A DNA stretch of 64,000 bases from 66-474 sp036279975 (GTDB lineage Bacteria > Pseudomonadota > Gammaproteobacteria > Xanthomonadales > Rhodanobacteraceae). Shown here in pieces: positions 36,118-44,407 of this stretch. The position numbers and the translations under genes are program-made. Position 1 is the stretch's first letter. Each line of letters begins with the position of its first letter. The DNA lies in contig DASURP010000006.1 in NCBI GenBank assembly GCA_036279975.1, positions 1-64,000 of the forward strand. The letters run 5' to 3'. The notes beneath the pieces were generated by a model. That model was not told the origin of the DNA. It ran no database searches and was given only the letters and a program-made list of their open reading frames with translations.

Positions 36118-37479
36118 ATGAACAAGCAACCGCTTTCCGCGCCTGGGTTGGTTGGCCTGGCGATGGCCGCCTTGACTGTTGCCGTGGCCGGGGCCCTGGT
36201 GAGCCCCGCCGCGTCCGCGTCCGGTTTCCAACTCAACGAGAACACCGCCAAGGCACTCGGCCGCGCCTATGCCGGCCGCTCGACCGCAGGTGGCGACGCT
36301 TCGGTGGTCTTCAACAATCCGGCGGCGATGGCCGACCTGGATGGCTACATGCTGCAGGTGGACGCCACCGCCATCAGCACCCATTTCGAATACAAGGGCA
36401 CCGGCACCGACGCGATCGGCCAACCGCTGTCCGGCGGCGACGGTGGCAACGGCGGCGGCGTCGCTGCGGTGCCGGCGATTTTCTTCGTGGCGCCGCTCAG
36501 CGACGCGTGGCGGCTCGGTTTCGGTGTGAATGCGCCGTTCGGCCTCAAGACCGAGTACGACAGCAACTGGATGGGGCGTTACAACGCGATCAAGTCATCG
36601 CTGAAGATCATCGATTTCACCGGTTCGGTGTCGTGGGCGGTCAACCCGCAGTTCGCGCTGGGTTTCTCGGTGATCGCGCAGAAGACCACCGCCGATCTCA
36701 GCAACGCGGTCAATTACGGCGCCATCCTCGCCGGACCGCCGTTCAGTCTGGCGCCGGCGTTCCTTCCGCAATCGGCAGACGGCATCGCGCGTGTGCGCGG
36801 TGACGACTGGGCATGGGGCTGGCAGCTCGGCGCGGAGTTCAAGCCGACTTCCCAGGATCGCTTCGCGATCGACTATCGCGGCAAGATCAGCCACACCATT
36901 GCAGGCAATGCGACTTTCACGATGCCCCAGAGCGTGCAGTTCGTATTCTCGCAGCCGGGCGTGCCGCCGCTGTTCCAGAACACCGGCGCACGCGCGGACC
37001 TGGATACCCCGGCGACGGCGTCGGCCAGTTACTGGCACCGGACCCAGGGTCCGATCGGCTGGGGCGCGGAATTGAGCTGGACCGGCTGGAGTTCGTTCAA
37101 GCAACTGCGCGTGGATTACGACAATCCGGCGCAGCCGCCGACGGTCGAACCCGAGGACTGGCGCAACACCTGGTTCGCCTCGGTCGGCATGGACTACCAG
37201 ATCAACAGCCAGTGGACATGGCGTGCGGGCGTCGCGTTCGACCAGAACCCGACCCGCGACTCCACTCGCTCGCCCCGTCTCCCCGATGGTTCGCGCAGCT
37301 GGATCGCGCTGGGCGCCACCTGGTCCCCGAGTCCGAGCACCGAACTCAACATCGGCTACGCGCACCTGTTCGTCGGCAACGGCGACATCAACAACACATC
37401 CGCTACCGGTGACCATCTGGTGGGCACCTTCGACAGCTCCGCCGACCTGCTCGGGATTTCGATGCAGTACAAGTTCTGA
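36118..37479 (+). CDS. FadL/OmpP1/TodX-family outer-membrane transporter
   Basis: A 453-residue outer-membrane barrel protein. A signal peptide (to about residue 38, SPAASA) precedes SGFQLNENTAKALGRAYAG and the family motif FNNPAAMADL in the N-terminal hatch. The C-terminus ends in LLGISMQYKF with the terminal Phe of barrel proteins. FadL-type channels let long-chain fatty acids or other hydrophobic compounds cross the outer membrane by lateral diffusion. The ATG at 36118 has a CAGGAGAT ribosome site. It is monocistronic, with a palindrome upstream and a strong terminator downstream. Confidence 0.94.
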   Translation: MNKQPLSAPGLVGLAMAALTVAVAGALVSPAASASGFQLNENTAKALGRAYAGRSTAGGDASVVFNNPAAMADLDGYMLQVDATAISTHFEYKGTGTDAIGQPLSGGDGGNGGGVAAVPAIFFVAPLSDAWRLGFGVNAPFGLKTEYDSNWMGRYNAIKSSLKIIDFTGSVSWAVNPQFALGFSVIAQKTTADLSNAVNYGAILAGPPFSLAPAFLPQSADGIARVRGDDWAWGWQLGAEFKPTSQDRFAIDYRGKISHTIAGNATFTMPQSVQFVFSQPGVPPLFQNTGARADLDTPATASASYWHRTQGPIGWGAELSWTGWSSFKQLRVDYDNPAQPPTVEPEDWRNTWFASVGMDYQINSQWTWRAGVAFDQNPTRDSTRSPRLPDGSRSWIALGATWSPSPSTELNIGYAHLFVGNGDINNTSATGDHLVGTFDSSADLLGISMQYKF

Positions 37480-37506
37480 CATCGCCCGTCCTCTTGCATG
37501 GACACG

Positions 37507-37534
37507 AAAACCCCGCCGTTTCGGCGGGGTTTTT
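37507..37534 (+). terminator. Rho-independent terminator after the FadL gene
   Basis: AAAACCCCGCCG and CGGCGGGGTTTT make a perfect 12-bp stem with a TTT loop, ending in a T run. It starts 28 bases after the stop codon. It also insulates the permease array downstream. Confidence 0.92.
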
Positions 37535-37547
37535 GTTTGCGTCCGTG

Positions 37548-37574
37548 CCTGTCCGGGAAGTGTCCGCGGACAGG
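37548..37574. promoter_or_regulatory. Enhancer-like inverted repeat TGTCC/GGACA upstream of the permease array
   Basis: CCTGTCC (37548-37554) and GGACAGG (37568-37574) are an inverted pair, and within them TGTCCGCGGACA (37561-37572) is itself a perfect 12-bp palindrome. The centre lies about 70 bases upstream of the sigma-54 promoter at 37637, the usual distance for binding of a sigma-54 activator (bEBP). No such activator gene is in the window. Confidence 0.55.
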
Positions 37575-37636
37575 CCCGTGTCGCTCCATGTGCACACAAG
37601 TCATTGATCTTTGTGTGATTGCGGGCACGCCGCAGG

Positions 37637-37652
37637 TGGCACGGCGGATGCA
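37637..37652 (+). promoter_or_regulatory. Sigma-54 (RpoN) promoter of the permease array
   Basis: TGGCACGGCGGATGCA matches the RpoN consensus TGGCACG-N4-TTGC in 10 of the conserved positions, including the essential GG (37638-37639), exactly ten bases, then GC (37650-37651). Transcription would start near 37663, about 72 bases before the first permease ATG. It points in the direction of the array and has an enhancer-like palindrome upstream. Confidence 0.65.
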
Positions 37653-37734
37653 CTGACAGTGCAGGCAGGCCGCATGCTGCCGTTCCATGCGTGTCGCGCC
37701 CGACGAATTCTGCAAAGGCGCTTCCGGGAAAAAC

Positions 37735-39048
37735 ATGTTCGGCTATTACCTAGACCTCGCGCTGCGCAGCCTGAAGCGGTCACCCGGCCTCACCGCGCTG
37801 ATGGTGCTCGCGATCGCGGTCGGCATCGGCGCCAGCATGACCATGATCACCGTGCTGCACGTGATGAGTGGCGATCCGGCGCCGGGTCTCAGCGCGAAGC
37901 TGTTCGTGCCGATGCTGGATCCGCGTTCGCCGGCGCATGCCGCCAATGTCCATACCGGTGTCAACGGCACTCCGGACGGGTTCACCTGGACGGATGCGAT
38001 GAACCTGTTGCACGAGCATCGCGCGGACCGCCAGGCGGCGATGGATGCCGGCGCGGTTGCGGTGCGTCCGGTGCGGGCGGACCTGCACCCGTTCTTTGAA
38101 AGTGGCGAGTACGTGACGTCGGATTTCTTCGCGATGTTCGGCGCACCGTTTCGCGCCGGCGGCGGCTGGAGCGCCGAGCAGGACCAGGCGCGCGCACGTG
38201 TGGTGGTGCTGGGCGCCAGACTGGACCGCAAGTTGTTCGGCAACGCCAGCGGCATCGGCAAGACGGTGCAACTCGACAATACCGATTTCACCGTGGTCGG
38301 CGTGCTCAAGGATTGGCACCCGCAACCCAAGTTCTACGCACAGCACCGCGGGCACATCTTCGGCGAGGCGGATCAGCTTTTCCTGCCGCTGCAGACCGCA
38401 CTGGAACTGAAGTTCCAGTTCGAGGGCCACTTCTCGTGCTGGGGCGACAGCCACAACACACGCACCAGCGACAACTGCACCTGGCTGCAGTATTGGGTGC
38501 AGCTCGACAGCGCAGCCAGCGTGGCTGCGTATCGCACGTATCTCGACAACTACTGGCGCGACCAGCAGGCGCATGGCCGGTTTCCGATGAAGCACAGGCC
38601 GCCGCACCTGTACGGGCTGATGCCCTGGCTCGCCCACGAGCAGATCGTTCCGGCCAACCTGTCGATGCAGACGTGGCTGGCCATCGGATTCCTGATCGTG
38701 TGCATGCTGAGCGTGGTGGCGTTGTTGCTCGCGAAGTTCCTGCGCCGCAGCGGCGAGATCAGCGTGCGCCGTGCGCTGGGTGCACGACGGCGCGACATCT
38801 TTGCCCAGTTCGGCGTGGAATCGGCGGCGATAGGCGTGGCCGGCGGCTTGCTGGGGCTCGTGATCGCGGAAATCGGGTTGTGGAGCGTGCGCCAGCGCCC
38901 CGATGGCTACGCGCATCTCGCGAACATGGACATCTCGATGCTGGTCGGCACGGTGGTGTTGGCGATCGTCGCCAGCGTGCTGGCGGGCCTGCTGCCGGCG
39001 TGGCGCGCGTGCCGGGTGCCGCCGGCAATGAATCTAAAGACGTTGTAG
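37735..39048 (+). CDS. MacB/FtsX-type permease, large type, unit 1
   Basis: A 437-residue permease with one N-terminal helix (LTALMVLAIAVGIGASMTM), a periplasmic MacB core domain (about 40-290), and three C-terminal helices in an FtsX domain (SMQTWLAIGFLIVCMLSVVALLLAKFL onward) with the coupling sequence RRSGEISVRRALGARRRDIFAQF. Such permeases do not carry substrate through a channel but transmit force to periplasmic partners. The start MFGYYLDLALRS is shared with units 2 and 3. Its TAG stop is part of a GTAG palindrome. No ATPase gene adjoins. Confidence 0.92.
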   Translation: MFGYYLDLALRSLKRSPGLTALMVLAIAVGIGASMTMITVLHVMSGDPAPGLSAKLFVPMLDPRSPAHAANVHTGVNGTPDGFTWTDAMNLLHEHRADRQAAMDAGAVAVRPVRADLHPFFESGEYVTSDFFAMFGAPFRAGGGWSAEQDQARARVVVLGARLDRKLFGNASGIGKTVQLDNTDFTVVGVLKDWHPQPKFYAQHRGHIFGEADQLFLPLQTALELKFQFEGHFSCWGDSHNTRTSDNCTWLQYWVQLDSAASVAAYRTYLDNYWRDQQAHGRFPMKHRPPHLYGLMPWLAHEQIVPANLSMQTWLAIGFLIVCMLSVVALLLAKFLRRSGEISVRRALGARRRDIFAQFGVESAAIGVAGGLLGLVIAEIGLWSVRQRPDGYAHLANMDISMLVGTVVLAIVASVLAGLLPAWRACRVPPAMNLKTL

Positions 39049-39112
39049 GAGCGGCCCATGGCCGCGACAGAATCGTTTCAATACACCGGTCGCGGGCACC
39101 GCCCGCTCCTAT
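39045..39112. repeat. GTAG palindrome in permease unit 1
   Basis: GTAGGAGCGGCCCATGGCCGCGAC pairs with GTCGCGGGCACCGCCCGCTCCTAT, giving a long imperfect hairpin between the large and small permease genes. The first GTAG contains the TAG stop of the preceding gene. Related elements occupy the same place in units 2 and 3. Confidence 0.75.
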
Positions 39113-39142
39113 AGAAAATGGTTGAATAAAGGGAATGCCGCC

Positions 39143-40357
39143 ATGGACACCCAACCGATCCTTGCAACGCTTCGCCGGCACAAACTCATTGCCGTGTTGC
39201 TGGCGCTGCTGGTCGCGCTGACCTGCGCGATCGTCTGCAACGTCACCTTCATGATCCGGCAACAGATCGCGTTGACTGACCTGCCGAGCGGGGTGGCCGA
39301 AAATCAGTTGGTGATGATCGAAAGCGTCAACCTGGATCGGCAAGCGAACCAGATCGAGGCGCACAAGACCGACCTCGCGGCGCTGCGCATGATCCCCGGC
39401 GTGAAATCCGCAGCAGCGGTTCTCTCGTTGCCGTTCACTGGTATCAACTGGTCATCAAGTGTACCGCCAGGCCGGGATGCTCCCGGCAATGTCGTTGCAA
39501 GCCTGTTCAACGGGACGCCCGGCGAGGTGGAGACGCTCGGTTTGAAGCTGATCGCCGGGCGTGATTTCCGACCCGACGAATACATCCCGCTGGACAGCGC
39601 GCACGGAGAAGATGGCATCAATCACGTGCCGGCCGCGATCGTGACGCGGGCGCTTGCCGAACGCCTGTTTCCCGGGCAGAACCCGTTGGGCAAATCAATC
39701 TGGCCCGGCAACGGCGCGGTCCGGATCGTCGGCGTGGTGAACCACTTGTTGCGGCCCGGCGTGGACGCCGGCAACGACAATGATTACAGCGTGCTGTTGT
39801 CGATGCTGCCCGACACCGCAAGCATCACCTATGTGCTGCGCACGGCTCCGCAAAATCGTGCGCGTGTGTTGAAACAGGCCAAGGCCGTGCTGTACCGGGT
39901 GGATGGCAACCGCGTGTTGCGTGACGCGATGACGTTCACCGAACTGCGCGCACACTACTTCCGGCGCCAGCGCAGCATGATCGGGCTGCTGCTTGCGTCC
40001 GCGCTGGGACTGTTGCTGGTCGCGGCGCTCGGCATCACCGGGCTCGCCAACTTCTGGGTCCAGCAACGCACGCGCAGCATCGGCATCCGACGGGCGCTGG
40101 GCGCGACGCGCGCCAACGTCCTGCATTACTTCCAGACCGAAAACTTCCTGATCGTGACGGGTGGCATCGTGCTGGGAGTGATTCTCGCGATCGGCCTGAA
40201 CCTGCTGCTGATGGCGCATTACCAGCAGCCGCGTCTGCCGTTGTGGTACCTCGCGGTGGGTGCCGTCGCGTTGTGGATTCTGGGCCAACTGGCGGTACTG
40301 GCGCCGGCGTTGCGCGCCGCCGCCGTGCCGCCGGTGGTCGCGACGCGGAGCGTGTGA
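39143..40357 (+). CDS. MacB/FtsX-type permease, small type, unit 1
   Basis: A 404-residue permease, MDTQPILATLRRHKLIAVLLALLVALTC, with an N-terminal helix, a periplasmic MacB core, and three C-terminal helices with the FtsX sequence RTRSIGIRRALGATRANVLHYFQTE. The ATG at 39143 has AAAGGGA eight bases before. Its stop codon overlaps the start of the next permease (TGATG at 40355-40359), so translation is coupled. It ends AAAVPPVVATRSV, like the other small-type members. Probably forms a heterodimer with a large-type partner (inference). Confidence 0.92.
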   Translation: MDTQPILATLRRHKLIAVLLALLVALTCAIVCNVTFMIRQQIALTDLPSGVAENQLVMIESVNLDRQANQIEAHKTDLAALRMIPGVKSAAAVLSLPFTGINWSSSVPPGRDAPGNVVASLFNGTPGEVETLGLKLIAGRDFRPDEYIPLDSAHGEDGINHVPAAIVTRALAERLFPGQNPLGKSIWPGNGAVRIVGVVNHLLRPGVDAGNDNDYSVLLSMLPDTASITYVLRTAPQNRARVLKQAKAVLYRVDGNRVLRDAMTFTELRAHYFRRQRSMIGLLLASALGLLLVAALGITGLANFWVQQRTRSIGIRRALGATRANVLHYFQTENFLIVTGGIVLGVILAIGLNLLLMAHYQQPRLPLWYLAVGAVALWILGQLAVLAPALRAAAVPPVVATRSV

Positions 40358-41664
40358 TGTTCGGCTATTACCTTGACCTCGCGTTGCGCAGCTTCAGGCG
40401 CAACAAGGTACTTACCACGCTGATGGTGCTGGCACTGGGCCTCGGCATCGGCGCGTCGATCACGACACTGACGGTGCTGAGGCTGCTCTCTGGCGATCCG
40501 TTGCCGCAGAAAAGCGCGCGGTTGTTTACGCCGGAACTCAACCCGCTCACAGCGAAGGATTCCAGCGGCGCCGGACCCGCGCCGATGGGCGATCTGGTTG
40601 CGTACGTGGACGCGATGAACCTGTTGCGCGCGCACAAGGCACAGCGGCAGGCGGCGATGGCGCTGACCGGCGTGAAGATTTCGTCGCCGCGGCCAAACCA
40701 GAGCCCGTTCTTCAGCAATGGCGTGATGACCACCGCGGACTTCTTTGCGATGTTCGACGCGCCATTCCAATACGGCACCGGGTGGACCGCACAGAGTGGC
40801 CAGGACGCCGCACGGGTGGTGGTCATCGGACAGCGACTCAACGACAAGCTGTTCGGTGGCCGCGACAGCGTCGGCAAAACGATTCGCGTCAACGACCGTG
40901 ACTACCGCGTCATCGGCGTGCTGCGGCACTGGGCGCCGCAGCCCAGCTTCTACTCGGTGAGCTTGAGCCAGGACAGCAGCTACGGCAACGGTGACTCCGT
41001 GTTCATGCCGTTGCGCTCGGCACGTGCGGACAAGATGGGTCCGGAAAGCGTGAACTGTTGGCAGAGCGCTGCCGGGAGCCTCGAAACCTCCCCGTCATGT
41101 GCGTGGTTGAGCGTATGGGTGGAACTGGTCGAGCCATCAGGCGCGCAAGCGTACCGGACGTTTCTCGCCAACTACGTCGACGCGCAGATCGCGGCGGGCC
41201 GGTTTCACCTGCACCAGCAATGGTTGCCCAACCTGATGGGATTCCTCGCGCAGCAGCAGGTAGTTCCCGACGACGCGTTCCTGCAAACCTGGCTGGCGTT
41301 CGGCTTCCTGCTGATCTGCGTCGTCGGCACGGTGGGATTGTTGCTGGCCAAGTGCCTCGGGCGTGCGCATGAGATTGGCGTGCGCCGCGCGATGGGGGCC
41401 AGCCGCGTGACGCTTTTTGCGCAGTTCATGGTCGAGTCCGCGCTGGTGGGCATTGCCGGCGGCGTGCTGGGGCTTGGGGTGGCGGAACTCGGCCTGTGGG
41501 AGATCCGCCACGAACCGGTGCAATACGCGCACCTGGCCCATCTCGATCCGGCAATGTTTCTGGCAACGTTCGCGGTGGCGCTGGTGGCCAGCCTGATCGC
41601 GGGAATTCTTCCGGCCGTGCGCGCCTGCCTGGTTGCGCCGGCGCCACAACTGAAGAGCGTGTAG
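40357..41664 (+). CDS. MacB/FtsX-type permease, large type, unit 2
   Basis: A 435-residue homologue of the unit 1 large permease: MFGYYLDLALRSFRRNKVLTTLMVLALGLG at the N-terminus, a MacB-type periplasmic domain containing ADFFAMFDAPFQYGTGW and VGKTIRVNDRDYRVIGVL, and the C-terminal FtsX helices with GRAHEIGVRRAMGASRVTLFAQFM. Its start overlaps the previous stop by one base, so it is read by coupled translation. The TAG stop overlaps a GTAG palindrome. Confidence 0.92.
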   Translation: MFGYYLDLALRSFRRNKVLTTLMVLALGLGIGASITTLTVLRLLSGDPLPQKSARLFTPELNPLTAKDSSGAGPAPMGDLVAYVDAMNLLRAHKAQRQAAMALTGVKISSPRPNQSPFFSNGVMTTADFFAMFDAPFQYGTGWTAQSGQDAARVVVIGQRLNDKLFGGRDSVGKTIRVNDRDYRVIGVLRHWAPQPSFYSVSLSQDSSYGNGDSVFMPLRSARADKMGPESVNCWQSAAGSLETSPSCAWLSVWVELVEPSGAQAYRTFLANYVDAQIAAGRFHLHQQWLPNLMGFLAQQQVVPDDAFLQTWLAFGFLLICVVGTVGLLLAKCLGRAHEIGVRRAMGASRVTLFAQFMVESALVGIAGGVLGLGVAELGLWEIRHEPVQYAHLAHLDPAMFLATFAVALVASLIAGILPAVRACLVAPAPQLKSV

Positions 41665-41749
41665 GAGCCGCCCACGGCCGCGACAGGTTCGTGCATATAC
41701 GGCCGCGGGCAAATGAAGGAGCAGGCGCTACGCGCCGGCCCACTCCTAC
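41661..41749. repeat. GTAG palindrome in permease unit 2
   Basis: GTAGGAGCCGCCCACGGCCGCGAC at the left and GCGCCGGCCCACTCCTAC at the right form an imperfect dyad, with a second internal GGAGC(A)GGCGC segment. It lies between the large and small permeases in the same place as in unit 1, and again supplies the TAG stop. Confidence 0.7.
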
Positions 41750-41779
41750 GGAAAAAGATTCTGCGAGAGAGGTACCCAC

Positions 41780-43012
41780 ATGGAAATCCAGCCCATCTTC
41801 TCCGCCCTGCGCAAGCACAAGGTTCCCGCCACGTTGATCGTGCTGGAAATCGCGCTGGCGTGCGCGGTGCTGTGCAACGCTGTGTTCATGATCGGCCACC
41901 GGATCGGCGAGATGCGCATCCCGAACGCGATCGACGAGAACGGCATCGTCAGCATCAACGTCGATGGCGCCGACCCGAAACTCGAAAGCGCCGATATTCC
42001 TGCCAATCTCGCAGCCTTGCGCGGAATCCCGGGCGTGACCGCCGCTGCCGCCATCAACATGGTGCCGCTGTCGAACGGCAACATGACGGTCAATTCCGCT
42101 GCTGCAGCATTGGCACAGTTCATCAGTCGGAAGGGCATCCAGATGGTTGCGCCCTATGCCTTTACAAGTGGCGGTCCGGCGGCGTTGGGGCTCCAGCTGT
42201 TGAGAGGCAGGTTCTTCAGCTCTGAGGAGTACGCGGGTGGCTCAGTAGATGACACGGGAACGCCAACGAGCCACGTGGTGGTGATTACGCAACATTTGGC
42301 GCAGCGCCTGTGGCCTGGCCACAATGCGCTTGGCAGACAAGTCTATTTTTATCCAACCGGCCACTACACCGTGATTGGAGTCGTCGCCAATGTCCTGCTA
42401 CCTGCGGTGGTCAATGGTCCTGCCAACTTCGCCAACGCCACATTCTTTCCCGCCAGTTCAGCTAACAACGGTATGGGAATGCGCAACTACATATTGCGCA
42501 CCGCACCGCAGAACCGTGAGCGTGTGTTGCACGAAGCGGTGGCAAAACTGAGGGCTGCGTCGCCCGACGCCGTGGTGAAGGGTCAAACCTTTACCCAGAT
42601 TCGCGACAAGTACTTTGCAGACACACGCAGCATGGTGTGGATGCTGGTACAGGTGTGCATCGTGATGCTGCTGGTAACCGCTTTCAGCATCGTCGGGCTC
42701 TCCAGCTTCTGGGTCGGCCAGCGGCGGCGGCAGATCGGCATCCGGCGCGCACTGGGCGCGCGGCGAGCCCAGATCGCGCAGTATTTCCAGACCGAAAACT
42801 TCCTGTTGAGCACGGCGGGCGTCGTGGTCGGAATGATTCTGGCGTACGGCGCCAACCTGTACCTGATGGCGCATTACCAGCTCGACCGCATGCCTTGGTA
42901 CTACCTGCCCGCCAGTGCGGTCGTGCTGTGGATGCTGGGTCAACTGGCGGTGCTTGGCCCGGCGCTGCGCGCCGCGGCGGTGCCGCCGGTGGTGGCGACG
43001 AGGAGTGTGTGA
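41780..43012 (+). CDS. MacB/FtsX-type permease, small type, unit 2
   Basis: A 410-residue permease starting MEIQPIFSALRKHKVPATLIVLEIALACAVL. It has the N-terminal helix, a MacB periplasmic domain (with ALGLQLLRGRFFSSEEY) and the three C-terminal helices with RRRQIGIRRALGARRAQIAQYFQTE. The GAGAGGTACCCAC leader supplies the ribosome site. Stop and next start overlap as TGATG at 43010-43014. Base composition in the middle (around 42100-42500) is slightly lower in GC than in the neighbouring genes, consistent with faster divergence of the periplasmic domain. Confidence 0.92.
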   Translation: MEIQPIFSALRKHKVPATLIVLEIALACAVLCNAVFMIGHRIGEMRIPNAIDENGIVSINVDGADPKLESADIPANLAALRGIPGVTAAAAINMVPLSNGNMTVNSAAAALAQFISRKGIQMVAPYAFTSGGPAALGLQLLRGRFFSSEEYAGGSVDDTGTPTSHVVVITQHLAQRLWPGHNALGRQVYFYPTGHYTVIGVVANVLLPAVVNGPANFANATFFPASSANNGMGMRNYILRTAPQNRERVLHEAVAKLRAASPDAVVKGQTFTQIRDKYFADTRSMVWMLVQVCIVMLLVTAFSIVGLSSFWVGQRRRQIGIRRALGARRAQIAQYFQTENFLLSTAGVVVGMILAYGANLYLMAHYQLDRMPWYYLPASAVVLWMLGQLAVLGPALRAAAVPPVVATRSV

Positions 43013-44325
43013 TGTTCGGCTATTACCTAGACCTCGCACTGCGCAGCCTGAAGCGGTCACCCGGCCTCACCGCGCTGATGGTGCTCTCGATCGGCATCGG
43101 CGTGGCGTTGGCGATGACCACCTGGGCGCTGGTGCATTCACTGTCGCACGATCCGATTCCGGAGAAGTCCGCGCGCCTGTTCGTACCCGCCGTCGACATG
43201 TGGGGACCGGCGGCGCACGCGAAATTCGGTGATGGCGGCGAGCCGCCCAAACTAATGGATTACGGCACCGCCGCGGCATTGCTGCACGACCATCGCGCGA
43301 AGTACCAGTCGGCGATCTACTGGATAGCCCCGACCGTGGTGCCAGCCGCGCGCGGCGCGCATCCTTTCAACGCTTCCGGTTTCGCGGTGACCGGCGAGTT
43401 CTTCCCGATGCTCGACGTACCGTTCAAATACGGCAGCGGCTGGAGCAACGCCGACGACAACGCGCGTGCACAAGTCGCGGTCATCAGCAGCGAGCTGAAC
43501 GACAAGGTCTTCGGTGGCAGCGACAGCGTCGGCAAGACTTTCACGATCGACGGGCGCGACTATCGCGTGGTCGGCGTGCTGGGGCACTGGAACGCCCAGT
43601 TCGCGTACTTCGACGTACCCGCCTACGGCGGTTACATGGTGCAACCGATTGGTGTGTTCCTGCCGTTCGCCACGGCGGTGGCGGCACAACTGTGGCCGAA
43701 CGGCACCACCGGTTGCTTCAAGTCGCCCGAACAGTCGGGATTCGCGGCTTATCTTCGTTCCACCTGCGCCTGGATCAGCTACATGGCCGAGCTGGATACG
43801 CCTGCGGCGGTGCGCGATTACAAGGCTTATCTTGAAGGCTTCGCGCGGCAACGGTTCACATGGCCGCCGAATGTGCGCCTGCGCGACCTGATGGCATGGC
43901 TGGATTATTTGCAGGTGCTGCCGCCGGGGCTGCGCATGCTGCCGCTGGTTGGCGTTGGCTTGTTGGTTGTGTGCCTCGTCGACATGATCGGGTTGATGCT
44001 GGCCAAGTTCCTGCGTCGTTCCGGCGAGATTGGCGTACGCCGCGCACTGGGTGCGCCTCGCCGCGCGATCTACGCGCAGTTCCTCACCGAGGGCGCGGTG
44101 ATCGGCGTGGCCGGGGGCGTTGCGGGGCTGTTCCTCACCTGGCTGGGCATGTTGTGGCTGGGCCTCAAGTTTCCCGAATCGTGGTCGGCGATGGTGCCGC
44201 GGATCGACGCGCCGCTGTTGATGCTCACGATCGCGGTGGCGATTGCCGCAACGCTGCTGGCGGCGCTGTATCCGACCTGGCGCGCAGCGCACGTGCACCC
44301 GGCGTGGCAGATCAAGTCGAATTAG
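43012..44325 (+). CDS. MacB/FtsX-type permease, large type, unit 3
   Basis: A 437-residue large-type permease. Its first ~77 bases are almost identical to those of unit 1, including the rare CTA codon, whereas the rest has diverged. The N-terminal helix is LTALMVLSIGIGVALAMTTW; the periplasmic domain holds FFPMLDVPFKYGSGW; the C-terminal FtsX part has FLRRSGEIGVRRALGAPRRAIYAQF. Translation is coupled to the previous gene. The GTAG palindrome here starts a few bases after the stop rather than overlapping it. Confidence 0.92.
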   Translation: MFGYYLDLALRSLKRSPGLTALMVLSIGIGVALAMTTWALVHSLSHDPIPEKSARLFVPAVDMWGPAAHAKFGDGGEPPKLMDYGTAAALLHDHRAKYQSAIYWIAPTVVPAARGAHPFNASGFAVTGEFFPMLDVPFKYGSGWSNADDNARAQVAVISSELNDKVFGGSDSVGKTFTIDGRDYRVVGVLGHWNAQFAYFDVPAYGGYMVQPIGVFLPFATAVAAQLWPNGTTGCFKSPEQSGFAAYLRSTCAWISYMAELDTPAAVRDYKAYLEGFARQRFTWPPNVRLRDLMAWLDYLQVLPPGLRMLPLVGVGLLVVCLVDMIGLMLAKFLRRSGEIGVRRALGAPRRAIYAQFLTEGAVIGVAGGVAGLFLTWLGMLWLGLKFPESWSAMVPRIDAPLLMLTIAVAIAATLLAALYPTWRAAHVHPAWQIKSN

Positions 44326-44330
44326 CTGTT

Positions 44331-44388
44331 GTAGGAGCCTGCCTGCAGGCGACCGGGAGTTTGTTTCGCGCGCAGGCGCGCTCCTGCC
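44331..44388. repeat. GTAG palindrome in permease unit 3
   Basis: GTAGGAGCCTGCCTGCAGGCGACC at the left and TTTCGCGCGCAGGCGCGCTCCTGCC at the right. The inner GCCTGCAGGC is a perfect palindrome. The right arm ends CTCCTGCC instead of CTCCTAC, a degenerate end. Same intergenic place as in units 1 and 2. Confidence 0.65.
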
Positions 44389-44407
44389 AAAGCAAGAGGA
44401 CACGACC

